A stretch of DNA of 64,000 bases. It comes from Amycolatopsis jiangsuensis (lineage in GTDB: Bacteria; Actinomycetota; Actinomycetes; Mycobacteriales; Pseudonocardiaceae). The stretch is taken from the NCBI RefSeq assembly GCF_014204865.1, contig NZ_JACHMG010000001.1, positions 6,102,501 to 6,166,500 of the forward strand. Reading direction: 5' to 3'. Both the position numbers and the translations under genes were made by a program. The first letter of the stretch is position 1, and the number at the start of each line of letters is the position of its first letter. The notes under the pieces were generated by a model, which saw nothing but the letters and a program-made list of their open reading frames with translations, did no database searches and was not told the origin of the DNA. Of this stretch, positions 33,206 through 42,095 are shown in pieces.

Positions 33206-34284
33206 AGCGCACCTTGCGACACCTGGCCGACGGCCGGGACATCATCTATTTCGACCACACCGCCGCGCACGAGCGCCTCGCCGAGGACACCCGGGACCTG
33301 CCGCCGGTCGCGGCGGCCTCGGAGATCCGCCGCGACCCGCTGACCGGCGAGTGGGTGGCGATGGCCGCGCACCGGCAGACCCGCACCTACAAGCCGCCTG
33401 CCGACCTGTGCCCGCTCTGCCCTTCGCGGCCGGGCAAGCCGAGCGAGATCCCCGAGTCCGACTACGACGTGGTCGTGTTCGAGAATCGGTTCCCGTCGTT
33501 CTCCCAGAACGTGAGCGGCGAACCATCCACTGTGGACGATCTCGGTCTGGTGCCGTCCGCGCCGGGGCGGGCCCGTTGCGAGGTGGTGTGTTTCACCAGT
33601 GACCACAACGGCGCGTTCTCCCGGCTGAGCCCGGAGCAGGTGCGGCTCGTGGTGGACGCCTGGGCGGATCGCACCGCGGCGCTCGCGCGGACGCCGGGTG
33701 TGGAACAGGTCTTCCCGTTCGAGAACCGCGGTGAGGAAATCGGCGTCACGCTCTCGCATCCGCACGGCCAGATCTACGGTTACCCGTTCGTCACGCCGAA
33801 GACGGAGCGGATGCTCGAAGTCGCGCGGGCGTACGCCGCCGAGCACGGCCGCCCGCTGCTGGGCGACGTGCTGGCCGCCGAACGGAAGTCCGGCGCCCGC
33901 GTGATCGCGGAAGGAGAGCACTGGACGGCGTTCGTGCCGCCCGCCGCGCGCTGGCCGGTGCACGTCCAGGTCGTGCCGCACCGGCAGGTGCCCGACATCC
34001 CGTCGCTCACCGACGCCGAGCGGGACGACTTCGCCCGCGTGTACCTCGACGTACTGCGCCGCTGCGACGCGCTGTACGACCGCCCGCTGCCCTACATCGC
34101 CGGCTGGCACCAGGCGCCCGTGCACCAGGACCGTGACCTGGCATGGTTGCACCTCGAGCTGTTCTCCGTGCTGCGCTCCAAGGACAAGCTGAAGTACCTC
34201 GCCGGCTCCGAATCCGGTATGGCGGTGTGGATCAACGACGCCACCCCGGAACAGATCGCGGAGCGGCTTCGCGCGGCGGAGTGA
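33202..34284 (+). CDS. galT: galactose-1-phosphate uridylyltransferase
   Basis: 360 residues; exchanges UMP between UDP-glucose and galactose 1-phosphate in the Leloir pathway. Zn-binding CPLCPS (two Cys), the catalytic SHPHGQIYGYP (His of HPH), and the second histidine group WHLHLEL-like LAWLHLELFSVLR are present, as is GWHQAPVHQD. The GTG start overlaps the DeoR stop (GTGA). galK and galE are not adjacent. GalU, which makes UDP-glucose, lies in this window at 49064. Confidence 0.93.
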   Translation: MKRTLRHLADGRDIIYFDHTAAHERLAEDTRDLPPVAAASEIRRDPLTGEWVAMAAHRQTRTYKPPADLCPLCPSRPGKPSEIPESDYDVVVFENRFPSFSQNVSGEPSTVDDLGLVPSAPGRARCEVVCFTSDHNGAFSRLSPEQVRLVVDAWADRTAALARTPGVEQVFPFENRGEEIGVTLSHPHGQIYGYPFVTPKTERMLEVARAYAAEHGRPLLGDVLAAERKSGARVIAEGEHWTAFVPPAARWPVHVQVVPHRQVPDIPSLTDAERDDFARVYLDVLRRCDALYDRPLPYIAGWHQAPVHQDRDLAWLHLELFSVLRSKDKLKYLAGSESGMAVWINDATPEQIAERLRAAE

Positions 34285-34325
34285 GCGGTACCCACGGCAT
34301 ACTCATCTGCGAAACACAGGTTCGG

Positions 34326-34342
34326 CTCAGGAACCTCTCAGG
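34326..34342 (+). promoter_or_regulatory. MprA-box-like direct repeat upstream of pepD
   Basis: CTCAGG-AACCT-CTCAGG: two identical hexamers 11 bp apart (one helical turn), ending 21 bp before the pepD ATG. The same architecture and the same distance to the start codon occur at mprA (30151-30167), implying shared control. Confidence 0.6.
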
Positions 34343-34363
34343 CCCGGCCGCTTAGGTGAGGAC

Positions 34364-36133
34364 ATGACCGAGAACGACCCCCACGCGCACGGCTCCGCGA
34401 CGGGTCGCCAGGACCCGGGTGCCCAGCCGGGCACCGACGGACCGGCGGCCTGGAGCCAGTCCCAGCCCGCTTCCGGCGAATCGGCCGCGCAGCCGCCCGC
34501 CGGCCAGCCCGGCGCCCCCGGCGGGGCGTACGGGGCCGCCGAGGGATACGGCGCGCCCAGCCCGTGGTCGGCCCAAGGCGCGGGAGCCGCGCCGGGCGCA
34601 GGCGACCCGAACGCGGCAGCTGGTTCCGCTGGTTCCACGCCCAACTCACCCGCCGGTTCGACGTATGGCGCGGCTGGCTCCGGCGGCGGGGTGTATGGCT
34701 CCGGGCAGGACCCTGCCGGCTCCGGTGCTGCGGTGTACGGCGCGGGAGGCTCCGGCAGCGCGGCGTCCGGTTCCGCGCAGGACCCGACGAGTTCGGGCAC
34801 GGCGGCGTACGGCGCGGCCGGGCTGGGTGGACCGGCGCAGGGCGCGCCGGCCGGCGCTGCGCAGGGAATTCCCGGCACCGGGGCGTACCCGGCTCCCGGC
34901 GTGGGGTCGGCTTCGGCGGGTGCGGCCGCCGGGCAGGGCTACGGCCAGCAGTACCAGTCGTATCCGCCGAGCGGGCAGCAAGCCAATCCCTACGGCGCTC
35001 CCGGCACCTCGGTGTACGAGACCCCGGCGAAGCCGTCGAAGAAGGCCGGGGCGGGCAAGCTCCTGGCGAGCGTCGCGGCGATCGCGCTCGTGATCGGCGG
35101 GGTCGCGGGCGGGACCGTCGGGTACCTCACCGGTGGTTCGTCCGGTCCGTCGGTGAACGCGCTCGACCAGCCGAAACCCGCGCAGCAGACCGGGAACGCG
35201 CCGGCCGGATCGATCGAGTCGGTCTCGCAGAAGCTGTCGCCGAGCGTGGTGGAGCTGCAGGTGTCCGGCCGCGCCGGCGCGGGCGAGGGCTCCGGGTTCG
35301 TGCTGAGCAGCGACGGCTACATCCTGACCAACAACCACGTCGTCGAGGTCGCCGCGAACGGCGGCCAGATCCAGGCGGTCTTCCCCGACGGGAAGAAAGC
35401 CACCGCGTCCGTCGTGGGGCGTGACCCGACGACCGACATCGCGGTGGTCAAGGTTTCCGGGATTTCCAACCTCACGCCGGTGCAGCTGGGCCGCTCCGAC
35501 GACCTGCGGGTCGGCCAGCAGGTGGTGGCGATCGGCTCGCCGTTCGAGCTGGCGGGCACGGTCACCTCGGGCATCGTCAGTTCCCTGCACCGTCCGGTCC
35601 AGGCCGGCGGCGACCAGACCGACCAGGCGACGGTGATGGACGCCATCCAGACCGACGCGGCGATCAACCCGGGCAACTCGGGTGGTCCGCTGGCGAACAT
35701 GAGCGGCCAGGTCATCGGCATCAACTCGGCCATCTACAGCCCGAACTCCGGTGGGCAGGGCGGCCAGGGCAGCGGGTCCGAGGGCGGCAACGTCGGCATC
35801 GGCTTCGCCATCCCGATCGACCAGGCCCGCCGCACCGCGGACGACATCATCAAGACCGGGCACGCGACCCAGACGTTCATCGGTGCCAAGGTCGGCGACG
35901 CGCCGCAGGGCGGGGCGCAGCTCGGCGACATCACCCCGGGCAGCCCGGCGGAGAAGGCCGGACTGAAGTCCGGCGACGTGGTGACCAAGATCGGTGACCG
36001 CGTCATCGACAAAGCCGACACGCTCGTCGCCGCGGTCCGCACCCGGGCCCCCGACGAGAAGGTCACGTTCACCCTCTCCGGCGGTCGCACCGTCGATGTG
36101 ACGCTGGGCGGACAGCCGGTACCGGCGAACTGA
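34364..36133 (+). CDS. pepD: membrane-anchored HtrA/DegP-family serine protease with PDZ domain (PepD-like)
   Basis: 589 residues. Residues 1-230 are a Gly/Ala/Pro/Ser/Tyr-rich low-complexity cytoplasmic region; 232-257 are a single membrane helix; the S1C protease domain follows outside the membrane with His325 (NNHVV), Asp358 (TTDIAVV) and Ser439 (GNSGG). The C-terminal PDZ domain contains GAQLGDITPGSPAEKAGL-type and IGDRVIDKADTL elements. It degrades or refolds misfolded envelope proteins; in M. tuberculosis pepD follows mprAB and is MprA-regulated. The unusually long disordered N-terminus is worth noting. A strong terminator follows. Confidence 0.92.
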   Translation: MTENDPHAHGSATGRQDPGAQPGTDGPAAWSQSQPASGESAAQPPAGQPGAPGGAYGAAEGYGAPSPWSAQGAGAAPGAGDPNAAAGSAGSTPNSPAGSTYGAAGSGGGVYGSGQDPAGSGAAVYGAGGSGSAASGSAQDPTSSGTAAYGAAGLGGPAQGAPAGAAQGIPGTGAYPAPGVGSASAGAAAGQGYGQQYQSYPPSGQQANPYGAPGTSVYETPAKPSKKAGAGKLLASVAAIALVIGGVAGGTVGYLTGGSSGPSVNALDQPKPAQQTGNAPAGSIESVSQKLSPSVVELQVSGRAGAGEGSGFVLSSDGYILTNNHVVEVAANGGQIQAVFPDGKKATASVVGRDPTTDIAVVKVSGISNLTPVQLGRSDDLRVGQQVVAIGSPFELAGTVTSGIVSSLHRPVQAGGDQTDQATVMDAIQTDAAINPGNSGGPLANMSGQVIGINSAIYSPNSGGQGGQGSGSEGGNVGIGFAIPIDQARRTADDIIKTGHATQTFIGAKVGDAPQGGAQLGDITPGSPAEKAGLKSGDVVTKIGDRVIDKADTLVAAVRTRAPDEKVTFTLSGGRTVDVTLGGQPVPAN

Positions 36134-36200
36134 TCGCTCGGCCGCCCTGGCGCGGCCGAGACCAGCCACGGCTCGACCCCCGGAAGGGGCCGGACCCACC

Positions 36201-36246
36201 AAAGCCACGCGCGACCGAGCGAAACCGCCGGTCGCGCGTGGCTTTT
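36201..36246 (+). terminator. terminator of pepD
   Basis: A perfect 16-bp stem, AAAGCCACGCGCGACC with its complement, around a 13-base loop, followed by a T. Bidirectional in sequence but only a plus-strand gene ends here. Confidence 0.85.
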
Positions 36247-36287
36247 CGGGGGACCGGGAGCCGGAAACCGGCGCCGCGCACACGAAA

Positions 36288-36326
36288 GGGCTCTCCGTGC
36301 CGCCTCCGACTCGACACGGAGAGCCC
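36288..36326. terminator. second stem-loop downstream of pepD
   Basis: GGGCTCTCCGTG (36288-36299) pairs exactly with CACGGAGAGCCC (36315-36326), loop 15 bases. It follows the pepD terminator by 42 bp and precedes the repeat array. Confidence 0.6.
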
Positions 36327-36489
36327 CTCCGCGGCGGTGAACTGCCCAGCCGCCTTCGGTCTCAAACACCGCAGTCGCCGAAAAATTCCGCAGCCGCCGA
36401 AGAGCCTGGTCAACGCCTCGGCATCGACCGAGGCATCGGTCACATCCGGGCGTTGGGCGGGCATGGGGCCCGGGCGAAGGTGCCTTTCC

Positions 36490-36725
36490 GCCTTGCTACG
36501 AGACCTTGCGGCTCCTTCCGGCGGCTTGCTGCGAGAGCCTTGCGGTTCCTTGAGGCGCCTTGCGAGACCTTGCGGCTCCTTCCGGCGGCTTGCTGCGAGA
36601 CCTTCCGGCTCTTTGCGGCCGCTTCCGGCGAGACCTTCCGGCTTCTTGCGGCCGCTTCCGGCGAGACCTTCCGGCTTCTTGCGGCCGCTTCCGGCGAGAC
36701 CTTCCAGCTCCTGGTGGCCCTTGCT
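36490..36725. repeat. second 33-bp tandem repeat array
   Basis: Copies of GCGAGACCTTCCGGCTTCTT plus GCGGCCGCTTCCG recur with an exact 33-bp period (unit starts at 36627, 36660, 36693), with more diverged units upstream back to about 36490. As with the first array the period keeps frames open with an 11-residue repeat, but there is no plausible start or ribosome site. The rest of 36327-36778 shows no gene. Confidence 0.8.
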
Positions 36726-36778
36726 GCGCGCCTTACGGCGCCTTGCTGCCCAAGGCTGACCGGGGTCGTCGTTCGGGA

Positions 36779-37237
36779 CTACTCCGAGGATTGCTGTTCG
36801 AGGTCGTCCTCGCGCCGCCGGGCCCGGCGCGCTGTCACGGTGCGGGCGGTGCCCGTGAGCAGCACGGCGACCCAGACCGCGGCCACCGTCAGCAGGAGAC
36901 CCAGCCAGGTGTCACCGTCGTGCAGACCGGGTTGCGGTGCGACGCCGTATGCCCGCCACAGCAACGGAAACGCCAGGAACCCGAGCACCGCGGTGAGCAG
37001 TGCGCCCACCTGTACCGGGGTCCGCCAAGGTCGCGGCAGCACTCGCGCCAGCAGCAGGCCCGCGACGCCGGCCAACGGCGCGAACACCGCGTCGTTGACG
37101 ATGGGCCCGCCGCCGATCCACACCACCGTGGTGAAGCTGTCCGGCCACGCCGGTGCTGCGTACTCCAGGAACAGCACCACGCCGTACGCCAGCGCGGCGA
37201 GCCCGGGCAGCACGAGCAGGAAACGCGCGGTCTTCAC
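36779..37237 (-). CDS. small polytopic membrane protein, last gene of the molybdopterin operon
   Basis: 152 residues from a GTG at 37237 that overlaps the oxidoreductase stop (GTGA). Four hydrophobic helices (FLLVLPGLAALAYGVVLF, FAPLAGVAGLLLARVL, VGALLTAVLGFLAF, GLLLTVAAVWVAVLL). The C-terminus is Arg- and Glu-rich. I do not recognise a family. Tight coupling to the membrane molybdopterin oxidoreductase suggests a partner subunit or assembly factor; that is inference. Confidence 0.72.
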   Translation of the reverse strand: MKTARFLLVLPGLAALAYGVVLFLEYAAPAWPDSFTTVVWIGGGPIVNDAVFAPLAGVAGLLLARVLPRPWRTPVQVGALLTAVLGFLAFPLLWRAYGVAPQPGLHDGDTWLGLLLTVAAVWVAVLLTGTARTVTARRARRREDDLEQQSSE

Positions 37238-38565
37238 AGGACCTCCAGCTTTTCGACCCACTTCGTCTGCAGCACGCCCGGACGGCTGGGTGCGATCACG
37301 CGGCACGGATAGCCGTGGTCGATGTTCAGCGTTTCCCCGTTCAGCTCCAGTGCCAGCAAGGTGAGCGAATCGGACGTGTGCTCGCCGGGTAGCAGGCTCG
37401 TGGCGTACAGACCGGCCTTTTCGAGCGACGAAACCCGCACCTCGGCACCCGGTTCGCTGCCCACCGCGCGTAACAGGTCGGGGAACGAGACCCCCCGCCA
37501 CGTCGCGATCTGGCTCCAGCCCTCGACACACGCGATCGGCAGCTCCGCCGTGGTTTGCGGTAACGCACGCAAATCGGCGAGCGTGAGCTGCTTCGTGCCG
37601 GCCGGGGTGGCCACCTCGAGACGCCAGTTCGGATCGCGTGCGGTCATGGTCACCTGGGCTGCCACGGCCGTGCGGTTCACCGGGAGCTTCTGCGTGCCCT
37701 TGTCCGACCGCCAAGACAGTCCGGAGACGTTCCGCAGCGCTGGAACGGCCACCCCGGCGGTGGCCACCACCGCGACCCCGGTCGTGATCCACGTGGTGCG
37801 CAGGAAGCCCCTTCGTGAGAGACCCGGCGTCTTCTCCGGCTCGGCCGCCTCCGGCTCCCTGCTCAACGCGCGCCGCACGACCGGCAGCTTCACCGCGACG
37901 TGCACGAACACCGACCCGATCGCCACCCACGCCACCGCGTAGTGCACCTCGGGGAAGTAGAAGTTCCACGGGTAGTTCTGCGCGACGTTCAGCAGTCCCG
38001 TGCTCAGCTCGAAGAAAGCCGAACCGGAAAGCACCAGGATGGACAGCCGTTCCACCGCGTGCGGCAGCGAGCGCACGAGCGGACGCTCGAACAGCTTCGG
38101 GTACACGCTCCAGAGCTTGGCCAGCAGCAGCGGAATGGCCGCGACCCCGGAGATCACGTGCGCGCCCTGGTTGACCCGGTAGAGCCAGGCCGGCCGGCTG
38201 GGCCAGAAGAACCATTCGGGCGGGTGCTGGATGAGGTGGCTCAGCAAACCGGTGACGAAGCAGATCAGGAACGCGATGCCGAGCAGGCTGCCGACCCGCG
38301 CCGTCGCACGCTCGCCGTGTGCACCGCCCTTGAACTGCTCCTCCTTCGGGATCGGCAACTTCTCGATGCGCTCGTCCACGCGCTCTTTCGCCTGCTGCAC
38401 CCGGCTTTTCGCCTGTGTCGCGCCGGTTCTTGCCTGTGCGGCCCGCGCACCGAAGCGTGTCTGCGCTTCGGTCACCCAGGCATCGAGCCCGCGCCACGCG
38501 CCGACCAGCCTGCCCGACGGGCGCGGCTCCGCATCATCCGTGCGCGAGGGCTCTTCCTCGCCCAT
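37234..38565 (-). CDS. membrane-bound molybdopterin oxidoreductase (sulfite oxidase-like), with cytochrome b561-like domain
   Basis: About 443 residues. An N-terminal helical region of about 80 residues (AQAR/QQAKERVDERIEK, possibly coiled) precedes four membrane helices with in-membrane His (QGAHVISG, EVHYAVAW, FVHVAVK) fit for heme b. Then comes an internal twin-arginine motif SRRGFLR just before a fifth helix, and an extracytoplasmic sulfite-oxidase-type domain with the molybdenum-ligand Cys in IACVEGWSQIATW. The order implies Sec insertion of helices 1-4 and Tat export of the folded cofactor domain, as proposed for similar Streptomyces proteins. Start: ATG 38565 with AAGGAG, or GTG 38583 overlapping the upstream stop. 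Substrate unknown. Confidence 0.83.
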   Translation of the reverse strand: MGEEEPSRTDDAEPRPSGRLVGAWRGLDAWVTEAQTRFGARAAQARTGATQAKSRVQQAKERVDERIEKLPIPKEEQFKGGAHGERATARVGSLLGIAFLICFVTGLLSHLIQHPPEWFFWPSRPAWLYRVNQGAHVISGVAAIPLLLAKLWSVYPKLFERPLVRSLPHAVERLSILVLSGSAFFELSTGLLNVAQNYPWNFYFPEVHYAVAWVAIGSVFVHVAVKLPVVRRALSREPEAAEPEKTPGLSRRGFLRTTWITTGVAVVATAGVAVPALRNVSGLSWRSDKGTQKLPVNRTAVAAQVTMTARDPNWRLEVATPAGTKQLTLADLRALPQTTAELPIACVEGWSQIATWRGVSFPDLLRAVGSEPGAEVRVSSLEKAGLYATSLLPGEHTSDSLTLLALELNGETLNIDHGYPCRVIAPSRPGVLQTKWVEKLEVL

Positions 38566-38579
38566 CAGGGGTTTCTCCT

Positions 38580-39209
38580 TCACGCCCGCTCCAGCTTCGC
38601 GAACCAGCGGTGGCCATGGCTGGTGGTCCAGTCGACGCGGAAACCGGTCCGCGCGGCGACTTCGGCGATCGCGTCGACGCCGACCCAGGCCCAGGTGAAC
38701 CACCGGCCGCCGGCCGAGGCCGGGCGCAGGCGCACGTGGTCGCGGTGCAGTCCCTTGCCCGGCGATTCGAGCTCCACGAGCACGTCGCCATCGCCCGAGA
38801 GCAGCTCACCCACCCGGCGCAGCAGCGCGTCCGGGTCGCCGCCGATGCCGATGTTGCCGTCGGCCAGCAGCACGTGGTTCCACCGCCCCTCCCCGGGAAT
38901 GCGGCCGAAAACGTTGCGCTGCAAGGCACTCGCCCCGCGCTGCCGGGTCAGCCGCACGGCGACGGGCGAACTGTCCACGCCGAGCGCCACGACGCCACGA
39001 CGGGCCAACGCGGCGGTCAACCGGCCCGGACCGCAGCCGATGTCGAGCGTCGGACCCTCGCACGCGTCGAGCAACACAGCGTCTGCCGGTCCGCCGTCGT
39101 CGGTCCACCGGTCCACCGGCAGTTCCGCGCGTCCACCGTTCGCGAGTTCCAGCCAACATCGCTGACCGAGCAGTCCTCGGTCGAACTCCCTTCCCTCGGC
39201 AAGTTTCAC
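38580..39209 (-). CDS. class I SAM-dependent methyltransferase
   Basis: About 209 residues from the GTG at 39209, overlapping the upstream stop (GTGA). The SAM-binding motif is LDIGCGPGRLTAALARRG, followed by GVDSSPVAV and LLADGNIGIGGD. The C-terminal half is mixed. Acceptor unknown. Within the five-gene coupled set it sits between the DUF2064 transferase and the molybdopterin oxidoreductase, so it probably modifies the same product. Confidence 0.82.
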   Translation of the reverse strand: MKLAEGREFDRGLLGQRCWLELANGGRAELPVDRWTDDGGPADAVLLDACEGPTLDIGCGPGRLTAALARRGVVALGVDSSPVAVRLTRQRGASALQRNVFGRIPGEGRWNHVLLADGNIGIGGDPDALLRRVGELLSGDGDVLVELESPGKGLHRDHVRLRPASAGGRWFTWAWVGVDAIAEVAARTGFRVDWTTSHGHRWFAKLERA

Positions 39210-39883
39210 GCGGTCACCTCCACCGCATCGACGGCGGCCGCGAACCTGCTGCCCGGCCGGAGCGCGGCGACCCGCCGGGCGTCCGCGATGGTGTCCACAT
39301 CGGACAGTACGGGTAGTTCGCCCACGCGCAGGCCGCTGGCGGCCAGCGCTTCGCGAGTCCGGTCCCCGGTGTCCTCCTGCGACATCGGTACCTGGGCGAG
39401 CACGTCGGCATGCCGGGGGTCGGCGAGCCCCAGGCCCCACCAGCCGCCGTCCTCCGCCCCGCCCAGCACCGCGGAGTGGGCGCCTTCCAGCACCGGCCGG
39501 ATGGCGTCGGTGAGTAACGCTGGGGTGACCTGCGGTGTGTCCATGCCGATCTGCAGCACGGGCAATCCGGCGTGCACCGCCGTGATGTCGGCATGCGCGT
39601 TGGCAAGCCGGGTACCGAAGTCCCAGCCACGCTGGGCGATCACGGTGGTGCGCCGCAACGCCTGCCCGATCTCGGCCGAGCGCGCCGCGGCGGCCAGGTC
39701 ACCGGTCATCGCGACCACCGGCAGCGCCCCGGCGGTCGCGGTCACCGCGTCGAGCGTGTCCAGTAGTGCGGCGGCGGCGATCTCCCCGGCCTGTCCGGCA
39801 GTGGCCGGCGGGCACAACCGGGTCTTGGCGAAACCCGGTACCGGTGCCTTCGCGATCACCAGCAGGCAGAACTTCCGCGTCAT
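39206..39883 (-). CDS. DUF2064 (TIGR04282) glycosyltransferase-like protein
   Basis: 225 residues with the GT-A-like start VIAKAPVPGFAKTRLCPP, GWDFGTRLANAH, the acidic MDTPQVTPALL and LGGAEDGGWWGLGL. This family resembles nucleotidyl/glycosyltransferases (CofC-like) and commonly pairs with a GT2 enzyme, as here. Reaction not known. The ATG overlaps the GT2 stop by 4 bp and its own stop overlaps the methyltransferase GTG. Confidence 0.83.
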   Translation of the reverse strand: MTRKFCLLVIAKAPVPGFAKTRLCPPATAGQAGEIAAAALLDTLDAVTATAGALPVVAMTGDLAAAARSAEIGQALRRTTVIAQRGWDFGTRLANAHADITAVHAGLPVLQIGMDTPQVTPALLTDAIRPVLEGAHSAVLGGAEDGGWWGLGLADPRHADVLAQVPMSQEDTGDRTREALAASGLRVGELPVLSDVDTIADARRVAALRPGSRFAAAVDAVEVTA

Positions 39884-40539
39884 CGGGTCAGCACCCGCCC
39901 GAAGTCGCGCACTGCCCGCAGGGTCCCGCGCACCGAGCCGGACACCTTCGACTTGGTGCCCTTCGCCCGTTCCCGGTAGCTGATGTCGAGTTCACTGACC
40001 TGCCATCCCGCTCGCTGTGCCTTGACCAGCAGCTCCAACGGGTACCCGAAGGCGCGATCGGCTACGCCGAGCTTCAGCAGGTCCTCGCGGCGCACCGCGC
40101 GCAGCGGCGCGATGTCCCGCACTGGCAGCCCCCGTGTCCGCATGAGCAGCGACAGCACGGCGTTACCCAGGCGTGCGTGCCACGGCCACACCGCGCGCCG
40201 CACCGGAACCCGCCTGCCGACCGCGAGGTCGGCGCCCGCGTGCAGCGCCGCCACGAGCTTCGGCAGGTCTGCCAGGTCGAGTGACCCGTCCGCGTCGGCG
40301 AAGCACACCACGTCGGCGGTCGCGGCCTCGAGTCCGGTGTGCACCGCGGCGCCGTAACCGCGGCGCGGTTCGTCCACCACCTTCGCCCCGAGGCCGGCCG
40401 CGACCGTGGGGGATCCGTCACGGGACCCGTTGTCCACCACGATCGCGCGGTACCCGGGCGGCAGTGCGGCCAGCACTCCGGGCAGGGCAGCCGCCTCGTC
40501 GAGGCAGGGCAGCACGACGTCTACTGCGAGTTCGTTCAC
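39880..40539 (-). CDS. family 2 glycosyltransferase
   Basis: 219 residues from a GTG. The GT-A fold is evident: VDVVLPCLDEAAALPGVL, IVVDNGSRDGS and the metal-binding ADADGSLDLADL. The tail is basic and lacks membrane helices, unlike DPM synthases. It would add a sugar from a nucleotide or polyprenyl donor. First gene of the five-gene coupled operon, divergent from a polytopic membrane protein (144 bp gap) that may act as the membrane-side transferase. Confidence 0.85.
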   Translation of the reverse strand: MNELAVDVVLPCLDEAAALPGVLAALPPGYRAIVVDNGSRDGSPTVAAGLGAKVVDEPRRGYGAAVHTGLEAATADVVCFADADGSLDLADLPKLVAALHAGADLAVGRRVPVRRAVWPWHARLGNAVLSLLMRTRGLPVRDIAPLRAVRREDLLKLGVADRAFGYPLELLVKAQRAGWQVSELDISYRERAKGTKSKVSGSVRGTLRAVRDFGRVLTR

Positions 40540-40683
40540 CCGGGGTACCCTAAGTCCGTAAAGGACGGTCCAGAACCCTTGCCGTGCTTACCAAATCCTG
40601 ACGGGTGAAGGAATCTTACCGAGTTCTCACGGATTCCGCTCCAGTCCGGCGGGAAGCCGCCCGTGCCGTTATCGTTGCCCACG

Positions 40684-42087
40684 ATGAGCGAGTCGACAAC
40701 GGCTGACCGGCTCGCCGAGCCGGTGCCGCCTGTTCCCCGCCGCACCGGCGTGCGCGGCGACCTCGTGACGGTCGGGATCGCCTTGCTGGTCGTCCTCGCC
40801 GCCGCGGGCGTCGGCTGGTACTACAACCGGCCGGATTCCGGCGTGGTGATCTACGCCTTCGCGCCGCCGCTGTTCGGGAACTGGGTGCCCCACGTCGGCC
40901 CCGGCTCGGTGTTCGCGGTGCTGGTCGCCGCCGCGGTCGTCCTGTACGGCCCGGCACTCGCCGCCCGGCTGACCTGGCGGCGAGCACTGGTGGCCGGGTA
41001 CGCCGCCTCGCTCGCGTGGATCTTCTCGCTCGCCATGGTCGACGGGTGGAGCCACGGCTTCGCCGGCCGTCTCGTCACCGATCAGGAGTACTTGCACGAG
41101 GTTCCGCACGTCCCCGACATCCCGCGGTTCGTCCAGGGGTTCTCCGCCCGCATCCTCGACTTCCAGCCCGACTCCTTCACCACCCACGTCTCCGGTCACC
41201 CGCCGGGCGCGACGCTGGTGTTCGTCTGGCTCGACCGCATCGGCCTGCACGGCGGGGCCTGGGCATCCACCTTCGTCGTACTCGTGGCCGCGCTCGTCGC
41301 GGTCGCGGTACCGGCGACCCTCTCGTTGCTCGACCGGCCGGAAGCCGCCAGGGCCGCCCTGCCGTTCGCGGTGCTCACCCCGGGAGCGGTGTGGCTCGGC
41401 GTGTCCGGCGACGGCCTCTTCGCCGGCGTGACGGCCACCGGTGTCGCACTCCTCGCCTTGTCCGCGGCCGGGTTCCGCGAACGTCGCCGCTACGCGCTGC
41501 CCGTCGCGCTGGCCTCCGGTCTGCTGTTGGGCTTCGGGATTTTCCTTTCCTACGGACTGGTGCTGCTGGGCGTGGTCGCGCTCGCCGTCGCGATCCTCGG
41601 CCGGCAGTGGCGGTCCGCCGCACTCGCCATTTTCGGGGCCCTGGTCGTGGTCGGGGTGTTCGCGGCCGCCGGGTTCTGGTGGGTGGACGGCTATCACCTG
41701 GTGGTCGAGCGTTACTACCAAGGCGTCGCGCTGGTCCGGCCGTACTCGTACTGGGTGTGGGCCGACCTGGCCGCCGTTGCGATCGCCTGCGGCCCCGCGG
41801 TGGTCGCCGCGGCCCGTCGCGGCGTGACCGCGGCCTTCCTTCCGGCCACTCGCCGTGGTCTGCTGCGGGATCCGGTTCTGCTGATCACCCTGGCGGCCGT
41901 GCTGACGATCGTGTTCGCCGATTCCTCCGGGCTGTCGAAAGCTGAGGTAGAACGGATCTGGTTGTCGTTCGGCGCATGGCTGATCCCGGCCACCGCGCTG
42001 CTGCCCACGGGCCACCGCCGCTGGTGGCTGGCCGGGCAGGCGGTGGTCGCACTGGCGATCAACCACCTGCTGCAGACGCTCTGGTGA
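40684..42087 (+). CDS. polytopic membrane protein, GT-C-like
   Basis: About 467 residues with ten to twelve hydrophobic helices. The first long extracytoplasmic loop holds acidic and aromatic residues and the motif VSGHPPGATLVFVW; HPPG-type motifs are found in some actinobacterial mannosyltransferase-like (GT-C/GT87) membrane proteins. The C-terminus keeps SGLSKAEVERIWLSFGAWL. The function is not proven; a polyprenyl-linked sugar transferase is a reasonable guess given the divergent GT2 gene. An OmpR-type regulator follows 8 bp downstream, so all three may be co-transcribed. Confidence 0.7.
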   Translation: MSESTTADRLAEPVPPVPRRTGVRGDLVTVGIALLVVLAAAGVGWYYNRPDSGVVIYAFAPPLFGNWVPHVGPGSVFAVLVAAAVVLYGPALAARLTWRRALVAGYAASLAWIFSLAMVDGWSHGFAGRLVTDQEYLHEVPHVPDIPRFVQGFSARILDFQPDSFTTHVSGHPPGATLVFVWLDRIGLHGGAWASTFVVLVAALVAVAVPATLSLLDRPEAARAALPFAVLTPGAVWLGVSGDGLFAGVTATGVALLALSAAGFRERRRYALPVALASGLLLGFGIFLSYGLVLLGVVALAVAILGRQWRSAALAIFGALVVVGVFAAAGFWWVDGYHLVVERYYQGVALVRPYSYWVWADLAAVAIACGPAVVAAARRGVTAAFLPATRRGLLRDPVLLITLAAVLTIVFADSSGLSKAEVERIWLSFGAWLIPATALLPTGHRRWWLAGQAVVALAINHLLQTLW

Positions 42088-42095
42088 GGTGAGCT

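Noticed and set aside
36779..38497. Single large gene joining the molybdopterin enzyme and the small membrane protein
   Set aside because: The frame is shifted through the oxidoreductase; the proper proteins are separate with a GTGA overlap.
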